Source of the DNA: BP-191 sp035940575
GTDB taxonomy: Bacteria > Actinomycetota > Actinomycetes > BP-191
DNA: 64,000 nucleotides
NCBI GenBank assembly: GCA_035940575.1
Contig: DASZER010000067.1
Coordinates: 62,001-126,000 of the forward strand
Direction of reading: 5' to 3'
Position 1 is the first letter of the stretch, and each line of letters opens with the position of its first letter. Below are positions 1 to 8,433 of this stretch, piece by piece. The position numbers and the translations under genes are program-made. The notes under the pieces were generated by a model. The model searched no databases, was not told where the DNA came from, and saw only the letters and a list, made by a program, of their open reading frames with translations.

Positions 1-1
1 C

Positions 2-607
2 ACGCTCGACCACGTGAGCGGCGGGCGGCTCGACCTCGGCATCGGCGCGGCGGGCGTGCTGCGCGACTACGAGGTGCTCGGCATGCAGCCGTGGTCCAAG
101 GCCGAGCAGGTCGAACGCTTCCGCGAGACCGTCGAGACGGTCCTCGCGATCTCGAGCGGCGAGCGCCTCGCGAACGTCCCGCCGCCCGCGCAGCGCCCGC
201 TGCCGCTGACGCTCGCGGCGCACGGCCCGCGCACGCTGCGGATCGCCGCCCGCCACGCCACCCGGTGGAACACCATCGCCCCCCGCGACCTCCCGGCCGA
301 GGAGTCGCTGGCCCGCGCGGCGGCGCTGAACGCCGACCTCTCCCGCCTCGCCGAGGAGGAGGGGCGCGACCCGGCGTCGATCAGCAGGTCGGTGTTCCTC
401 GGGTCGAGGGACTGGCCGGTGCGCGAGTCGGCGGCGGCGTTCGCGGACGCCGTACGCCGCTTCCGCGACGCGGGCTTCGACGACTTCGTGCTGATGTACC
501 CGGACCACCCGGCCGACGAGCGGACGGGCCACGGCGGCGCCGACCCGGACATCGTGAAGCGGGTAGCCGAGGTGCTCCCTGACCTGCGCGCGGAGTCCGT
601 ATCCTGA
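2..607 (+). CDS. LLM-class flavin/F420-dependent oxidoreductase, C-terminal part (5' truncated)
   Basis: The frame is already open at base 2 and reads TLDHVSGGRLDLGIGAAG, the conserved central signature of luciferase-like monooxygenase-fold oxidoreductases, so the start lies before the window. About 200 residues remain. The region after the signature carries the typical 'sKAEQVERFRETVE..L' helix and an 'AARHATRWN' segment that in this family lies near the flavin or F420 site. In actinomycetes these enzymes usually use reduced F420 or FMN; which one cannot be told from this fragment. The stop codon ends at base 607, four bases before the next start, and overlaps the likely -10 box of the next gene. 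The family is clear; the substrate is unknown. Confidence 0.85.
   Translation, partial: TLDHVSGGRLDLGIGAAGVLRDYEVLGMQPWSKAEQVERFRETVETVLAISSGERLANVPPPAQRPLPLTLAAHGPRTLRIAARHATRWNTIAPRDLPAEESLARAAALNADLSRLAEEEGRDPASISRSVFLGSRDWPVRESAAAFADAVRRFRDAGFDDFVLMYPDHPADERTGHGGADPDIVKRVAEVLPDLRAESVS
600..605 (+). promoter_or_regulatory. -10-like box TATCCT, leaderless arrangement
   Basis: TATCCT lies 6 bases before the ATG at 612, which would put the transcription start at or next to the A of the start codon. It overlaps the last codons of the upstream oxidoreductase. No clear -35 element is visible. One of a set of similar boxes in this window. Confidence 0.4.
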
Positions 608-611
608 CGGC

Positions 612-1124
612 ATGCGCCGGTACGCGGGCCTCGTCGCGCTGCTCGCGCTGACGGGCTGCGCCCAGGAGCGCGCGGGCTCGCTGCCGCCCCCGCCCCCGCC
701 GCCCACCTCGGCGACCGCTGCCCCGACCGCGACCCCCCCGCGCGCCGGGTCCGAGGTCGAGGTCGCCGCCCGCGCGTACTACGCCGCCCTCGAACGCGCC
801 GGGCGCGACGGCGACGTCGCCGCGCTGCGCGCGCTGGTCGACCCGGCGTGCGAGTGCTTCCAGCAGGTCGCGACGATGGAGGGGTACCGTCGCGCGCACC
901 GGAGACTCACCACGCGCTACTCCGTCGAGGGCCTGTCGACCCACGACGTGACGGCGACGGCGGGGTGGGCGACGGTGACGCTGACGTACGGCGCCTCGGA
1001 GCTCGTCGGCGCCGACGGGCGCGTCGTGAGCACGTACCCGGGGAAGACGAAGGTCGGGCGGGACCTGCTGTTCCGGAAGGAGGGGACGACGTGGCGGCTG
1101 GTACGGCTCGTGCTGCTCGGCTGA
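612..1124 (+). CDS. secreted lipoprotein, DUF6318-like
   Basis: A 170-residue predicted lipoprotein. A short basic start and hydrophobic stretch end in the lipobox LTGC (Cys at about residue 16), followed by a Pro/Thr/Ala-rich linker of about 30 residues. The folded part begins near residue 47 with 'EVAARAYYAALERAGRDGD' and contains 'ALVDPACECF'. This arrangement resembles the actinobacterial DUF6318 lipoproteins, whose function is unknown. The protein would sit on the outer face of the cell membrane. The 3' end overlaps the next gene by 34 bases, so the two are probably cotranscribed. The lipoprotein nature is well supported; the family assignment is from memory of the pattern. Confidence 0.75.
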   Translation: MRRYAGLVALLALTGCAQERAGSLPPPPPPPTSATAAPTATPPRAGSEVEVAARAYYAALERAGRDGDVAALRALVDPACECFQQVATMEGYRRAHRRLTTRYSVEGLSTHDVTATAGWATVTLTYGASELVGADGRVVSTYPGKTKVGRDLLFRKEGTTWRLVRLVLLG

Positions 1125-1990
1125 CGCTCGCCCTCGCGACGCTCTCCGTGGCGGCGGTGGTGGGGACGGCGGCCCCCGCCGCGGGCGCTCCCGGCTGCGG
1201 CGGCGACCCCTCGTCCCACGTCGAGGGGTGCGGCGGCGCGACGGGCGACGGCACGTCGTACAACACGGTCGTCGCGATCCCGGGCCTCTCGGGCGGCCCC
1301 GGCGGCTCCGGCGGAGGCGGCTCGTCGGGCGGCGGCTGCGCCGGCTGCGACTGGTACGTCACCCCCGCCTGCCCGATCAACGGCCCCCCGCCGAACGCCG
1401 CCGACGTCATGTGCTCGGGCGCCGCGATGGCGTGCCCCCAGGGCGGCATCAGGATGCGGGTGTTCGTCCGCAGGCCGGGCGAGTCGTGGACGGTCGCGGG
1501 GACGTACTGCACCGGCAACGGCAACGGCGTCGTCACCGTCGCCGACGTCGCCGCCGACGCGGGCGCGCTGTACCGCGACCGGATGACGCCGGGCGCCGCG
1601 ACGATCGGCGTGACCCCGCCGCCCGACCGCGTGCTCGTGAACGCGCTGACGTACTTCGGCGCGAACGGCGCCGAGCCGATGCGCGGGACGTTCGGGCCCG
1701 ACGCGCTGACGGTCACGATCGCGGCGGTGCCGACGTACGTCTGGGACTTCGGCGACGGCACGACGCTCGAGACGACGAGCCCCGGCGGCCCGGCGGGCGA
1801 CGTGACGCACACCTACCGCGCGCCCGGCGCGACGACCGTGCGGCTGACGACGCGCTGGCACGCGGAGTTCACGGTGACGAGCGCGCTCGGGACGTTCGGT
1901 CCCTACGACGTCGGCGGCACGCCGGTCGCGCCGTCGAGCACGCGCGCGGTGGACGTGCACGAGGCCCGCGCCGAGCTGGTCGGCGGCTAG
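1091..1990 (+). CDS. secreted PKD-domain protein
   Basis: A predicted exported protein of 299 residues. The GTG at 1091 is chosen because it is preceded by a good ribosome site (GGAAGGAGGGG ending about 6 bases upstream) and gives an immediate signal peptide ('LTLALATLSVAAVVGTAAPAAGAPG'-like hydrophobic run, about residues 10-32). A Gly/Ser-rich linker (about residues 60-80) and paired cysteines (CAGC) follow. The C-terminal part has a PKD-type Ig fold signature, 'YVWDFGDGTT' and 'THTYRAPG', typical of surface or secreted proteins that bind other proteins or polysaccharides. It overlaps the preceding lipoprotein gene by 34 bases. The last 4 bases overlap the stop of the convergent phosphoesterase gene. 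The partner or ligand is unknown. Confidence 0.8.
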   Translation: MAAGTARAARLTLALATLSVAAVVGTAAPAAGAPGCGGDPSSHVEGCGGATGDGTSYNTVVAIPGLSGGPGGSGGGGSSGGGCAGCDWYVTPACPINGPPPNAADVMCSGAAMACPQGGIRMRVFVRRPGESWTVAGTYCTGNGNGVVTVADVAADAGALYRDRMTPGAATIGVTPPPDRVLVNALTYFGANGAEPMRGTFGPDALTVTIAAVPTYVWDFGDGTTLETTSPGGPAGDVTHTYRAPGATTVRLTTRWHAEFTVTSALGTFGPYDVGGTPVAPSSTRAVDVHEARAELVGG

Positions 1991-2724
1991 GCCGAGACGA
2001 GCGTCCGCGCCTCGCCGAGGCAGTAGAGCGCGTACGCCTGCCGGATCACCGGCTGCGCGACGTTGCGGACGTGGATGCCGCCCGCGGTGACGCCCTTCTC
2101 GGTGCCGGCGTGCGCGTGGCCGTGCAGCACGAGGTCCGCGCCTGCCGAGTCCACGGCCTCGGCGAGCAGGTACGACCCGAGGAACGGGTAGATCTCCAGC
2201 CGCTCGCCGGCGAGCGTGTCGGGCACGGGCGCGTAGTGCATCAGCGCGACGCGGTGGTCGCAGCCCTCCAGCGACGCCAGGGCGTGGCAGAGGCGTTCGG
2301 CCACGTGCTTGGTGTGGCCGACGAACGCCTTCATCTCCGCCTCGCCGAAGTCGCTCCCGCACGCGCCCGCGAAGCCGCCGCCGAAGCCCTTGGTCCCCGC
2401 GATGCCGAGCCTGCAGCCGCCGGCCTCGACCGTTGTCGCCGAGCCCTCGAGGACGGTCACGCCGCCGTCGCGCAGCACGCGCACGACCTCGGGCACCTGG
2501 CCCGCGTGGTGGTCGTGGTTGCCGAGGACGGCGACGACGGGGACGCCGACGTCGCGCACCTCGTCCACGAACACCCGCATCTCCTCGACGGACCCGCAGC
2601 GGGTGAGGTCGCCCGCGAACAGCAGCACGTCCGCCGCCTCGCGCAGGTGCCCCAGCGACGCGGAGAGGACGCCGCGCGAGTCCTTGCCGACGTGGACGTC
2701 GCCGACGGCCGCGATGCGGATCAC
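1987..2724 (-). CDS. metallophosphoesterase
   Basis: A cytoplasmic calcineurin-like metallophosphoesterase of 245 residues. All metal-binding motifs are visible in order: GDVHVGKDS near the N-terminus, FAGDLTRCG, GNHDHH, MHYAP and LHGHAHAG. These bind a two-metal centre that hydrolyses phosphomono- or diesters; the substrate cannot be inferred. No signal peptide is present. It is the last gene of a three-gene minus-strand operon (nucleotidyltransferase, BON protein, phosphoesterase) whose members overlap by 1-4 bases, indicating translational coupling. Confidence 0.9.
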   Translation of the reverse strand: MIRIAAVGDVHVGKDSRGVLSASLGHLREAADVLLFAGDLTRCGSVEEMRVFVDEVRDVGVPVVAVLGNHDHHAGQVPEVVRVLRDGGVTVLEGSATTVEAGGCRLGIAGTKGFGGGFAGACGSDFGEAEMKAFVGHTKHVAERLCHALASLEGCDHRVALMHYAPVPDTLAGERLEIYPFLGSYLLAEAVDSAGADLVLHGHAHAGTEKGVTAGGIHVRNVAQPVIRQAYALYCLGEARTLVSA

Positions 2725-2981
2725 GCCAGCGACTCCTGCTCGACGGGCTCGGCGTACGACGCCACGGTCACCTCGTTGCAGACGCGGTAGCCGCCGGGCA
2801 CGAGCTCCCCGGCACGGGCGCCGACGAGGTCGCGCCGCGCCTCCGTGCCGACGACGCCGGAGAGGAACACCGACGTCCCGGCGACGCGCACGGTGATGCC
2901 GAGCTCGTGCAGGTCGCCGTCCTCGGCGAGGCGCTCGGAGATCCAGCCGCCCAGGTACTCCGGCTGGTCGGGCGGCTGCAC
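2721..2981 (-). CDS. BON-domain protein
   Basis: A small protein of 86 residues consisting almost entirely of a BON domain (bacterial OsmY and nodulation fold): 'YLGGWISERLAEDG.L.ELGITVRVAG' followed by 'VFLSGVVGTEARRDLV' and 'YRVCNEVTV'. BON domains usually bind membranes or other proteins. No signal peptide is present, so it is probably cytoplasmic. The GTG start at 2981 shares its last-base position with the TAG of the upstream gene (TAGTG), and a GGAGGG ribosome site lies in the end of that gene. It overlaps the next gene by 4 bases. Confidence 0.8.
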   Translation of the reverse strand: MQPPDQPEYLGGWISERLAEDGDLHELGITVRVAGTSVFLSGVVGTEARRDLVGARAGELVPGGYRVCNEVTVASYAEPVEQESLA

Positions 2982-3553
2982 TACCCGGCCCTCCGCAGCT
3001 TCTCCGGCACGATGCCGAGCCGCTCGACCAGCGTGAGGAACCCCGCGGCGAACGGCGAGTGGTCGGTCGCCGCCGCGACCTCGACCCAGTCCACCTGCTC
3101 GCGCACCGCGCGCGCGACGGCGAGCAGGCCGAGGTAGTCGAGGTGGTGCTCGTTGTACGAGAGCAGCTTCGTGATGAAGACGTCCTCGAGCCTGAGCACC
3201 TTCATCTTCATCGCGGACACGTCGCGGACGGGCGCGCGTTCGAGCACCTCGTCGGTGATCGGCATGCCCTCGGGGCGGTAGATCAGGTCGACCAGCACGT
3301 CGCCGTCGTAGACCTTGAGCAGCCAGTCCTCGGGCGGGTCGACGGGCTTCATGCCCTCGTTCGCGAGGACCTCCTGCGCGCGCCTGGCGTCCTCCTCGCG
3401 CACCATGAAGTCCACGTCGTGCTGGGACTCCGGCGCGCCGTAGCACCAGCACGCGATGCCGCCCCCGACCGCGAACGGGATCTTCGCGTCGAGCAGCACG
3501 GCCGCGGCGCGCTTGCAGCTCTCGAGGATCTCCTGCGGGTCGTCGGATGCCAC
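2981..3553 (-). CDS. nucleotidyltransferase-fold protein
   Basis: About 190 residues with a minimal nucleotidyltransferase signature: 'FAVGGGIACWCYG' followed by 'SQHDVDFMVREED', that is GG...DxD, with a third acidic position in 'GDVLVDLIYR'. The family includes stand-alone nucleotidyltransferases of unknown substrate (DUF6036/DUF2204-like), some of which are toxin-antitoxin parts, but no HEPN partner is present here. The GTG at 3553 is the likely start because it gives a helix leading directly into the core; no strong ribosome site is seen. First gene of the operon with the BON and phosphoesterase genes. Confidence 0.75.
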   Translation of the reverse strand: MASDDPQEILESCKRAAAVLLDAKIPFAVGGGIACWCYGAPESQHDVDFMVREEDARRAQEVLANEGMKPVDPPEDWLLKVYDGDVLVDLIYRPEGMPITDEVLERAPVRDVSAMKMKVLRLEDVFITKLLSYNEHHLDYLGLLAVARAVREQVDWVEVAAATDHSPFAAGFLTLVERLGIVPEKLRRAG

Positions 3554-3634
3554 GGCGGGAACGTGCCCCGAAAAATCGCGAAGCAACCCCGCGCGCCGCC
3601 CGGACGTAGGAACGTCCTGGACGGGGAGGGACGG

Positions 3635-4165
3635 ATGACGGCGGTAGAGGTCGTGGTGAGCGCGAAGGCGCGGCCGGTGGCGCCGCCCGGGTTCGACGAA
3701 CGGTTCCCGCTCCTGTACGCGGCCGCCGCCGGCACGGCGTGGCGGATCCTCGGCGACCGCGAGGACGCCGCCGACGTGGCGCAGGAGGCCGTGGCGCGCG
3801 CGGTCGCGCGGTGGTCCCGCGTGGGCGAGGACCCGGTGGCGTGGACCGTCACGGTGGCGACGCGGCTCGCGCTGGACGGGCTCCGGCGCAGGCGGCGGGA
3901 CGCGCGGCGGTTCGCCGAGCTGAGCGGCGGGTTCGCCGAGGCGGCGGGCGAGCGCGGCTCCGACGCCGCGCTCGACCTGCGGCGCGCGCTGCGCGCGCTG
4001 CCGAGGCGGCAGCGCGAGGTCGTGGTCCTGCGCTACCTCGCCGACCTCACCGAGGCCGACGTCGCCGCCGTCCTCGGAATCTCGCAGGGCGCCGTGAAGA
4101 GCGCCGCCTCGCGCGGCGCCGCCGCGCTCCGCGCGCACCTGACCCCCGAAGGAGAGCAGCGATGA
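3635..4165 (+). CDS. ECF-type RNA polymerase sigma factor, SigE subgroup
   Basis: A 176-residue extracytoplasmic-function sigma factor. Region 2 is seen as 'FPLLYAAAAGTAWRILGDREDAADVAQEAVARAVARW' (given here only as the span of about residues 23-60; key words DREDAADVAQEA). Region 4 is seen as 'LPRRQREVVVLRYLADLTEADVA' in two pieces, ending in the recognition helix 'GISQGAVKSAASRGAAALR'. The ATG at 3635 follows a GGGAGGG ribosome site. The gene overlaps the next one by ATGA, so a membrane-bound regulator is translated together with it. It is divergent from the nucleotidyltransferase operon. Confidence 0.88.
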   Translation: MTAVEVVVSAKARPVAPPGFDERFPLLYAAAAGTAWRILGDREDAADVAQEAVARAVARWSRVGEDPVAWTVTVATRLALDGLRRRRRDARRFAELSGGFAEAAGERGSDAALDLRRALRALPRRQREVVVLRYLADLTEADVAAVLGISQGAVKSAASRGAAALRAHLTPEGEQR

Positions 4166-5088
4166 GCGAGCGCACCCCCTGGGGCCGCGACCCCGGCGAC
4201 CCCCCCGACTTCGCGGCGGGTCCCGACGTACGCGACGCGGTCGTCCGGCGCGGCCGGGGGCTGCGGCACCGGAGGCAGGCGGCGTTGACGTCCGCGGGCG
4301 CGGCGCTGCTGCTGACCGGCGTCGTCGCGGGCGGCACGCTCGCGCGTCCCGACGCCGCGCGGCGCCCCGACGTGCTCGTGCCGGCGACCGCTACGCCGTC
4401 GCCGGAGCCGACCGCGTCCGCGTCCGCGGAGCCCACCGCGTCGCCGGAGCCGACGGCCTCGCCGTCGCCGTCCCCGCTCCGGCCGTCCACGAGGCCGACC
4501 GTGGCGCCTGCGCACTCGCCCGCGCCGTCCCCGGCTCCTCCGGCCCCTCCGTCGCCCTCGCCGACGGCGACGGGCCCGACCGGCCCCGCGCCCGTCGCCT
4601 ACCCGGACGAGTACACGGACGACCACGGCACCCGGCGCGCGTACCCGGCGGCGTACGGCGTCTGCGAGTACGACCGCGACCCCGACAGGGCGGCGCTGTT
4701 CCCCGACCTCACGGTCACCGCGAGCGGCGTCCGCGTGCAGGGCACGACCGTCTTCTACACGGTCGCCCTCACGAACACCGGCACCACCCGACTCCAGCTC
4801 TCCGAGGAGACGATGGTGCCGATGGAGGCGCTCGACCAGGGCGGCACGCAGATGACGGGGACGGGGACGTTCGTCGAGAGCACGACGCTGACGCACGAGC
4901 TGCGGCCCGGGGAGTCCGTCAGCGCCGAGCACCGGCTGCACGCGGTCGGCTGCGCGCACAGCCGGGGCGGGCGCACGCCGCTGCCCGCGGGGCAGTACCA
5001 GCTCGTCGCGAGCGCCCTCGTCTACCCCGGCGCGGGTGGCGAGGGCGGTCCGGTCTACGCGGCGCCGGTCACGGTGACGCTGCCGTGA
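4162..5088 (+). CDS. membrane-anchored Pro/Ser/Thr-rich protein, possible sigma-factor regulator
   Basis: A 308-residue protein with about 40 cytoplasmic residues, one transmembrane helix (about residues 42-62, 'AALTSAGAALLLTGVVAGG'), a long Pro/Ser/Glu/Thr-rich linker (about 75-150) and an extracytoplasmic domain with two cysteines (in YGVCEYDRD and AVGCAHSRG). Start and stop of the sigma gene overlap as ATGA, with GAAGGAGAG upstream of the start. This is the usual place and topology of an ECF anti-sigma factor, but the short N-terminal region shows no zinc-binding HxxxCxxC motif, so the regulator role is inferred from position only. The 3' end overlaps the convergent gene by 20 bases. Confidence 0.7.
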   Translation: MSERTPWGRDPGDPPDFAAGPDVRDAVVRRGRGLRHRRQAALTSAGAALLLTGVVAGGTLARPDAARRPDVLVPATATPSPEPTASASAEPTASPEPTASPSPSPLRPSTRPTVAPAHSPAPSPAPPAPPSPSPTATGPTGPAPVAYPDEYTDDHGTRRAYPAAYGVCEYDRDPDRAALFPDLTVTASGVRVQGTTVFYTVALTNTGTTRLQLSEETMVPMEALDQGGTQMTGTGTFVESTTLTHELRPGESVSAEHRLHAVGCAHSRGGRTPLPAGQYQLVASALVYPGAGGEGGPVYAAPVTVTLP

Positions 5089-5815
5089 CCGTGAGGTCGG
5101 CGCCGACCCGGATCGCGTCGACCAGCCGCTCGCCCGCGCGTACGACGCCGCCGGGCCAGACGACCGAGCGCACCAGCTCGCCCTCCACGACCGCGCCCTC
5201 GCCGACGACGGACTCGCCGCCGGAGGCGTGCAGGTTGGCGTCGAGGTAGTCGCGCGGCGTGCCGCAGTCCACGAACGCGCCCTCCCACGGCACCAGCTCC
5301 GGCTCCGTCCGCGACCAGAGCAGCTCGTAGAGGCCGTTGCGCTCGGCGGGCACGTCCTTGACGACCGACCACGGATGCAGTGACGCGCCGCAGAACAGCC
5401 ACGGCCCGAAGTCCCCGCGCGCCTCGTCGCGGACGACGAGCAGCCGTACGCGCTCGCCGTCCCACCCGTCCACGAAGTCCCGCAGCGACCCGGGGCGGTA
5501 CGCGTCGCCGTTGAGGACGAGCACGTCGCGCCCGTCGAGCCACGGCCGCAGGTAGCCCAGGGCCCCGGCCGTGCCGAGGTCGAACGGCTCCCGCGAGACG
5601 TGGGCGCGGTCGCCCACGTGCGCCTCGATCTGGTCACCGAGGTAGCGGGCGTTGACCGCGACGTGCGGCGCGACCTCGGACGCGATCGCGAGGCCGCGGT
5701 CGAGGAGGGTGACGTTGCCGACCGGGCAGAGAGGCTTGGGGCGCAGCAGCGTCAGCGGCCGCAGCCGCGTCCCGCTGCCGGCCGCCAGCACCAGCGCCGC
5801 CAGGTCCGCCGCCAC
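5069..5815 (-). CDS. sugar-nucleotide (NTP) transferase
   Basis: A 248-residue nucleotidyltransferase of the glucose/mannose-1-phosphate nucleotidyltransferase type. The N-terminus has the nucleotide-binding loop LVLAAGSGTRLRPLT and the lysine-containing PKPLCPVG. The metal-binding Asp is in 'VLVLNGDAYRPG'. A short left-handed helix-like tail ('GEGAVVEGELVRSVVWPGGVV') closes the protein, as in shortened members of the family. It probably makes an NDP-sugar or NDP-polyol for cell-surface carbohydrate; the exact substrate is not recognisable. Start is GTG at 5815, 17 bases from the divergent exonuclease gene. Confidence 0.85.
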   Translation of the reverse strand: MAADLAALVLAAGSGTRLRPLTLLRPKPLCPVGNVTLLDRGLAIASEVAPHVAVNARYLGDQIEAHVGDRAHVSREPFDLGTAGALGYLRPWLDGRDVLVLNGDAYRPGSLRDFVDGWDGERVRLLVVRDEARGDFGPWLFCGASLHPWSVVKDVPAERNGLYELLWSRTEPELVPWEGAFVDCGTPRDYLDANLHASGGESVVGEGAVVEGELVRSVVWPGGVVRAGERLVDAIRVGADLTVTAASP

Positions 5816-5832
5816 GCGGGAGACTCAAGCAC

Positions 5833-6606
5833 ATGCTGCTCGCCACCTGGAACGTCAACTCGCTCACCATGCGCCTGCCGCGCGTCCTGGAGTTCCTCGC
5901 CAAGCACCGCCCCGACGCGCTGTGCCTGCAGGAGACCAAGGTGGGGGAGGCGGCGTTCCCCACCGAGGCGCTCGCCGAGGCGGGCTACGCCGCCGCGCAC
6001 CTGTCCGGCGGCCGGTGGGCGGGCGTGGCGATCCTGTCGCCGGTCGAGCGGGCGCCGTACGACGTCGTGCGCGGCCTGCCGGGCGAGGTGCGCGCGGAGG
6101 AGGCGCGGTGGGTCGAGGCGACGGTCGGGGACCTGCGGGTGGCGAGCGTGTACGTCGTCAACGGCCGCGCGCTGGGCACGCCGACGTACGACGAGAAGCT
6201 CGCCTTCCTCGACGCGATGCGCGACCGGCTCGCGGCGCTCGCCGAGGCCGGGCCCGTGTTCGTGGCGGGCGACTTCAACATCGCGCCGGAGGACCGCGAC
6301 GTGTGGGACCCGGCGCTGTTCGTCGGCGCGACGCACGTGTCGAGGCCGGAGCGCGACCGGCTGGACCGCATCCTCGCGACCGGGCTCGTCGACGCGTTCC
6401 GCGTGGTCGAGCCGGAGGCGGTGGCGTACACGTACTGGGACTACCGCGCCGGGATGTTCCACAAGAACCTCGGCATGCGCATCGACCTCGCGCTGCTGTC
6501 CGCGCACCTCGCGCCGCGCATCGAGCGGTGCGGCATCGACCGCGACTTCCGCAAGGGACTGAAGCCGAGCGACCACGCGCCGCTGCTCGTCGCGCTCAAG
6601 GACTGA
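5833..6606 (+). CDS. xth: exodeoxyribonuclease III
   Basis: A 257-residue exonuclease III / AP endonuclease of the EEP family. Catalytic motifs are all present: WNVNS at the N-terminus, LCLQETK (metal-binding Glu34), GDFNIAPEDRDVWDP and the C-terminal SDHAPLLV. The insertion 'TYWDYRAGMFHKNLGMRIDL' is characteristic of XthA rather than other EEP nucleases. It cuts DNA at abasic sites and removes 3' blocking groups in base excision repair. It is divergently arranged with the nucleotidyltransferase gene, with only 17 bases between starts. GAGACT lies 7 bases before the ATG and may be a weak -10 of the leaderless type. Confidence 0.93.
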   Translation: MLLATWNVNSLTMRLPRVLEFLAKHRPDALCLQETKVGEAAFPTEALAEAGYAAAHLSGGRWAGVAILSPVERAPYDVVRGLPGEVRAEEARWVEATVGDLRVASVYVVNGRALGTPTYDEKLAFLDAMRDRLAALAEAGPVFVAGDFNIAPEDRDVWDPALFVGATHVSRPERDRLDRILATGLVDAFRVVEPEAVAYTYWDYRAGMFHKNLGMRIDLALLSAHLAPRIERCGIDRDFRKGLKPSDHAPLLVALKD

Positions 6607-6654
6607 CCCCTCGCGCCCGACGACAAAGGGGGACAACCGGGGCATAGTGACTAC

Positions 6655-7521
6655 GTGCGGGAGACGCGGATGCGACGCAACGTCACGGCCCTCGCGGCCG
6701 TGATCGCCGTGCTGCTCACGACGGCCGGGTCGACGGCGGTCGGGCGCACGTTGCGCGAGGGCCGCGACGGACCCGGCGGCGTCATGGCCATCGACCCGCC
6801 GCCCGTCCTGCTCCGCGTCTCCGACGCCCCCGCCCCGCGCGTCGCGCCGCCGGCGCCGGCGCCCACCCGCGCCGCGCCCGCGCGCACGCGGACGGTCTGC
6901 CCGACGCTGCCGAACGTCTCCGCCAGGCCCGCCGCGCTCGCCAAGTCCGTCGTGGCGAGGGTGAAGGTGTTCGACCGCCCGGGCGGCAAGGTGCTGCGCG
7001 TCCTGAACAGCCCCACGGTCGAGGGCGCGACCCTCAACACGCTCGTCAAGGAGCGGCGCGGCATGTGGCTGCGCGTGCAGCTCCCCGTCCGCCCGAACCA
7101 CGCCGAGGGCTGGGTCAGCGTCACCGACATGACGCAGTACGAGGTGGCGTACCGGGTCGTCGTGCAGCGCTGCGCGAAGCGGATCACGGTGTTCAAGAAC
7201 GGCGTGCAGGTCTGGCAGCGGCCCGCCGCGGTCGGCAAGCCGAGCACGCCGACGCCGCTCGGGTCGTTCTACGTCGACTTCGTCGCGCCGATGCGCTACG
7301 GCGGCGCGTACGGCCCGTACCTCGTGTCCGTCGCCGGCTTCTCGAACGTGCTCCAGCAGTTCGGCAAGAACGGCATCGGCCAGATCGCGATCCACGGCAC
7401 CAACAAGCCGTCCTCGGTCGGCAAGGCCGCGAGCAACGGCTGCGTGCGGCTCTACAACTCCGACCTGGTCGACCTCGTGTCGTTCCTCCCCGAGGGCGCC
7501 CCGGTCCTGATCGTCGACTAG
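6655..7521 (+). CDS. L,D-transpeptidase (YkuD), exported
   Basis: A 288-residue exported L,D-transpeptidase that would make 3-3 crosslinks in peptidoglycan or attach proteins to it. An N-terminal signal or anchor segment (about residues 8-30) is followed by a Pro/Ala-rich linker, an SH3-like region (about 95-165, 'VKVFDRPGGKVLRVL' and 'EGWVSVTDM') and the YkuD catalytic domain. The catalytic signature is complete: His247 in AIHGTNKP and Cys263 in SNGCVRLYN. The GTG at 6655 is taken as start; an ATG at 6670 is an alternative that also leaves a full signal segment. The last 4 bases overlap the convergent patatin gene. Confidence 0.9.
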   Translation: MRETRMRRNVTALAAVIAVLLTTAGSTAVGRTLREGRDGPGGVMAIDPPPVLLRVSDAPAPRVAPPAPAPTRAAPARTRTVCPTLPNVSARPAALAKSVVARVKVFDRPGGKVLRVLNSPTVEGATLNTLVKERRGMWLRVQLPVRPNHAEGWVSVTDMTQYEVAYRVVVQRCAKRITVFKNGVQVWQRPAAVGKPSTPTPLGSFYVDFVAPMRYGGAYGPYLVSVAGFSNVLQQFGKNGIGQIAIHGTNKPSSVGKAASNGCVRLYNSDLVDLVSFLPEGAPVLIVD

Positions 7522-8414
7522 GCCGCTCGCGAGCCCCGCAGGAGCGCGAGGCGGCCGGCCTTCTCGGGCCGGGCCAGCAGGTCGAGCGTGGCCTGGCGGG
7601 CGGTCTCCTCGATCGCGTCGACGTTCATCGCCTTCATCGCGTTGACCCCGAGCGCGCGCAGCGCGTCGCCGCCGGGCTCGATCGCGAGCACGAGCGTCCC
7701 CGCCCGCTCCAGCGCGCGGCGCTCGGCGACGACGTAGCGGTGCCAGAGCAGCCGCGCGGACAGGTCGAGCTTGGCGCGGATCGCGTGGCGCTCCACCGAC
7801 ATCGGCGACGAGATGACGACGAGGTCGAGGCCGCGGCCTGCGAGGACGTCGGCGTTCGTGGGGGAGTGGACGCCGCCGTCGACGTACGTCTCGCCCTCGT
7901 GCACGAGCGGGCGGAAGTAGCCGGGGATCGCGCACGACGCCGCGACCGCCGAGGCGAGGCCGATGCTCGGGGCGTCTGGCTGCCCGAACACCACGCGGCG
8001 GCCGTCGCGGCGGCGTACCGCGCAGACGTACAGCTCGCGCTCGGGCCAGCCGTCGCCGCAGCGCCGCCGCAGCCCGTCCACGATCGCGTCCATCGGCCGC
8101 GAGCCGGTCGGCAGCAGGGCCGTCGCGAGGACGCCGGCACGGGCGTTCCAGGGGCGGCGCAGCGTCGCGATGATCGGGCGCGGGTCGGGGCGGCGCGGGA
8201 TGCGCTGCTCCTCCACGAGCGCCGCGACGGGTCGCGCGGGCATCCCCGAGCAGCGCAGCGACGCGCCGACGAGCGAGCCCGCGGACGTCCCGACGATGAC
8301 CTCGGCGTCGCGCGCGTCGAACCCTGCGGCCTCCTTCAGCGCCCACAGGACGCCGCGGTGGAACGCCTCGCCGGTCACGCCGCCGGCGCCGAGGACCAGA
8401 CCGATCCGGGTCAC
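7518..8414 (-). CDS. patatin-like phospholipase
   Basis: A 298-residue patatin-family lipid acyl hydrolase. The oxyanion hole (GLVLGAGGVTGE), the nucleophile elbow (IVGTSAGSLVGA, Ser in GTSAG) and the catalytic Asp (YVDGGVHSPTNAD) are all in place. No signal peptide is visible. The substrate is not predictable. It ends 4 bases inside the L,D-transpeptidase gene and starts 19 bases after the stop of the upstream GlxA-type regulator, so those two may form one transcript. Confidence 0.88.
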   Translation of the reverse strand: MTRIGLVLGAGGVTGEAFHRGVLWALKEAAGFDARDAEVIVGTSAGSLVGASLRCSGMPARPVAALVEEQRIPRRPDPRPIIATLRRPWNARAGVLATALLPTGSRPMDAIVDGLRRRCGDGWPERELYVCAVRRRDGRRVVFGQPDAPSIGLASAVAASCAIPGYFRPLVHEGETYVDGGVHSPTNADVLAGRGLDLVVISSPMSVERHAIRAKLDLSARLLWHRYVVAERRALERAGTLVLAIEPGGDALRALGVNAMKAMNVDAIEETARQATLDLLARPEKAGRLALLRGSRAA

Positions 8415-8433
8415 CCCCGCTATCTGCCCAAGA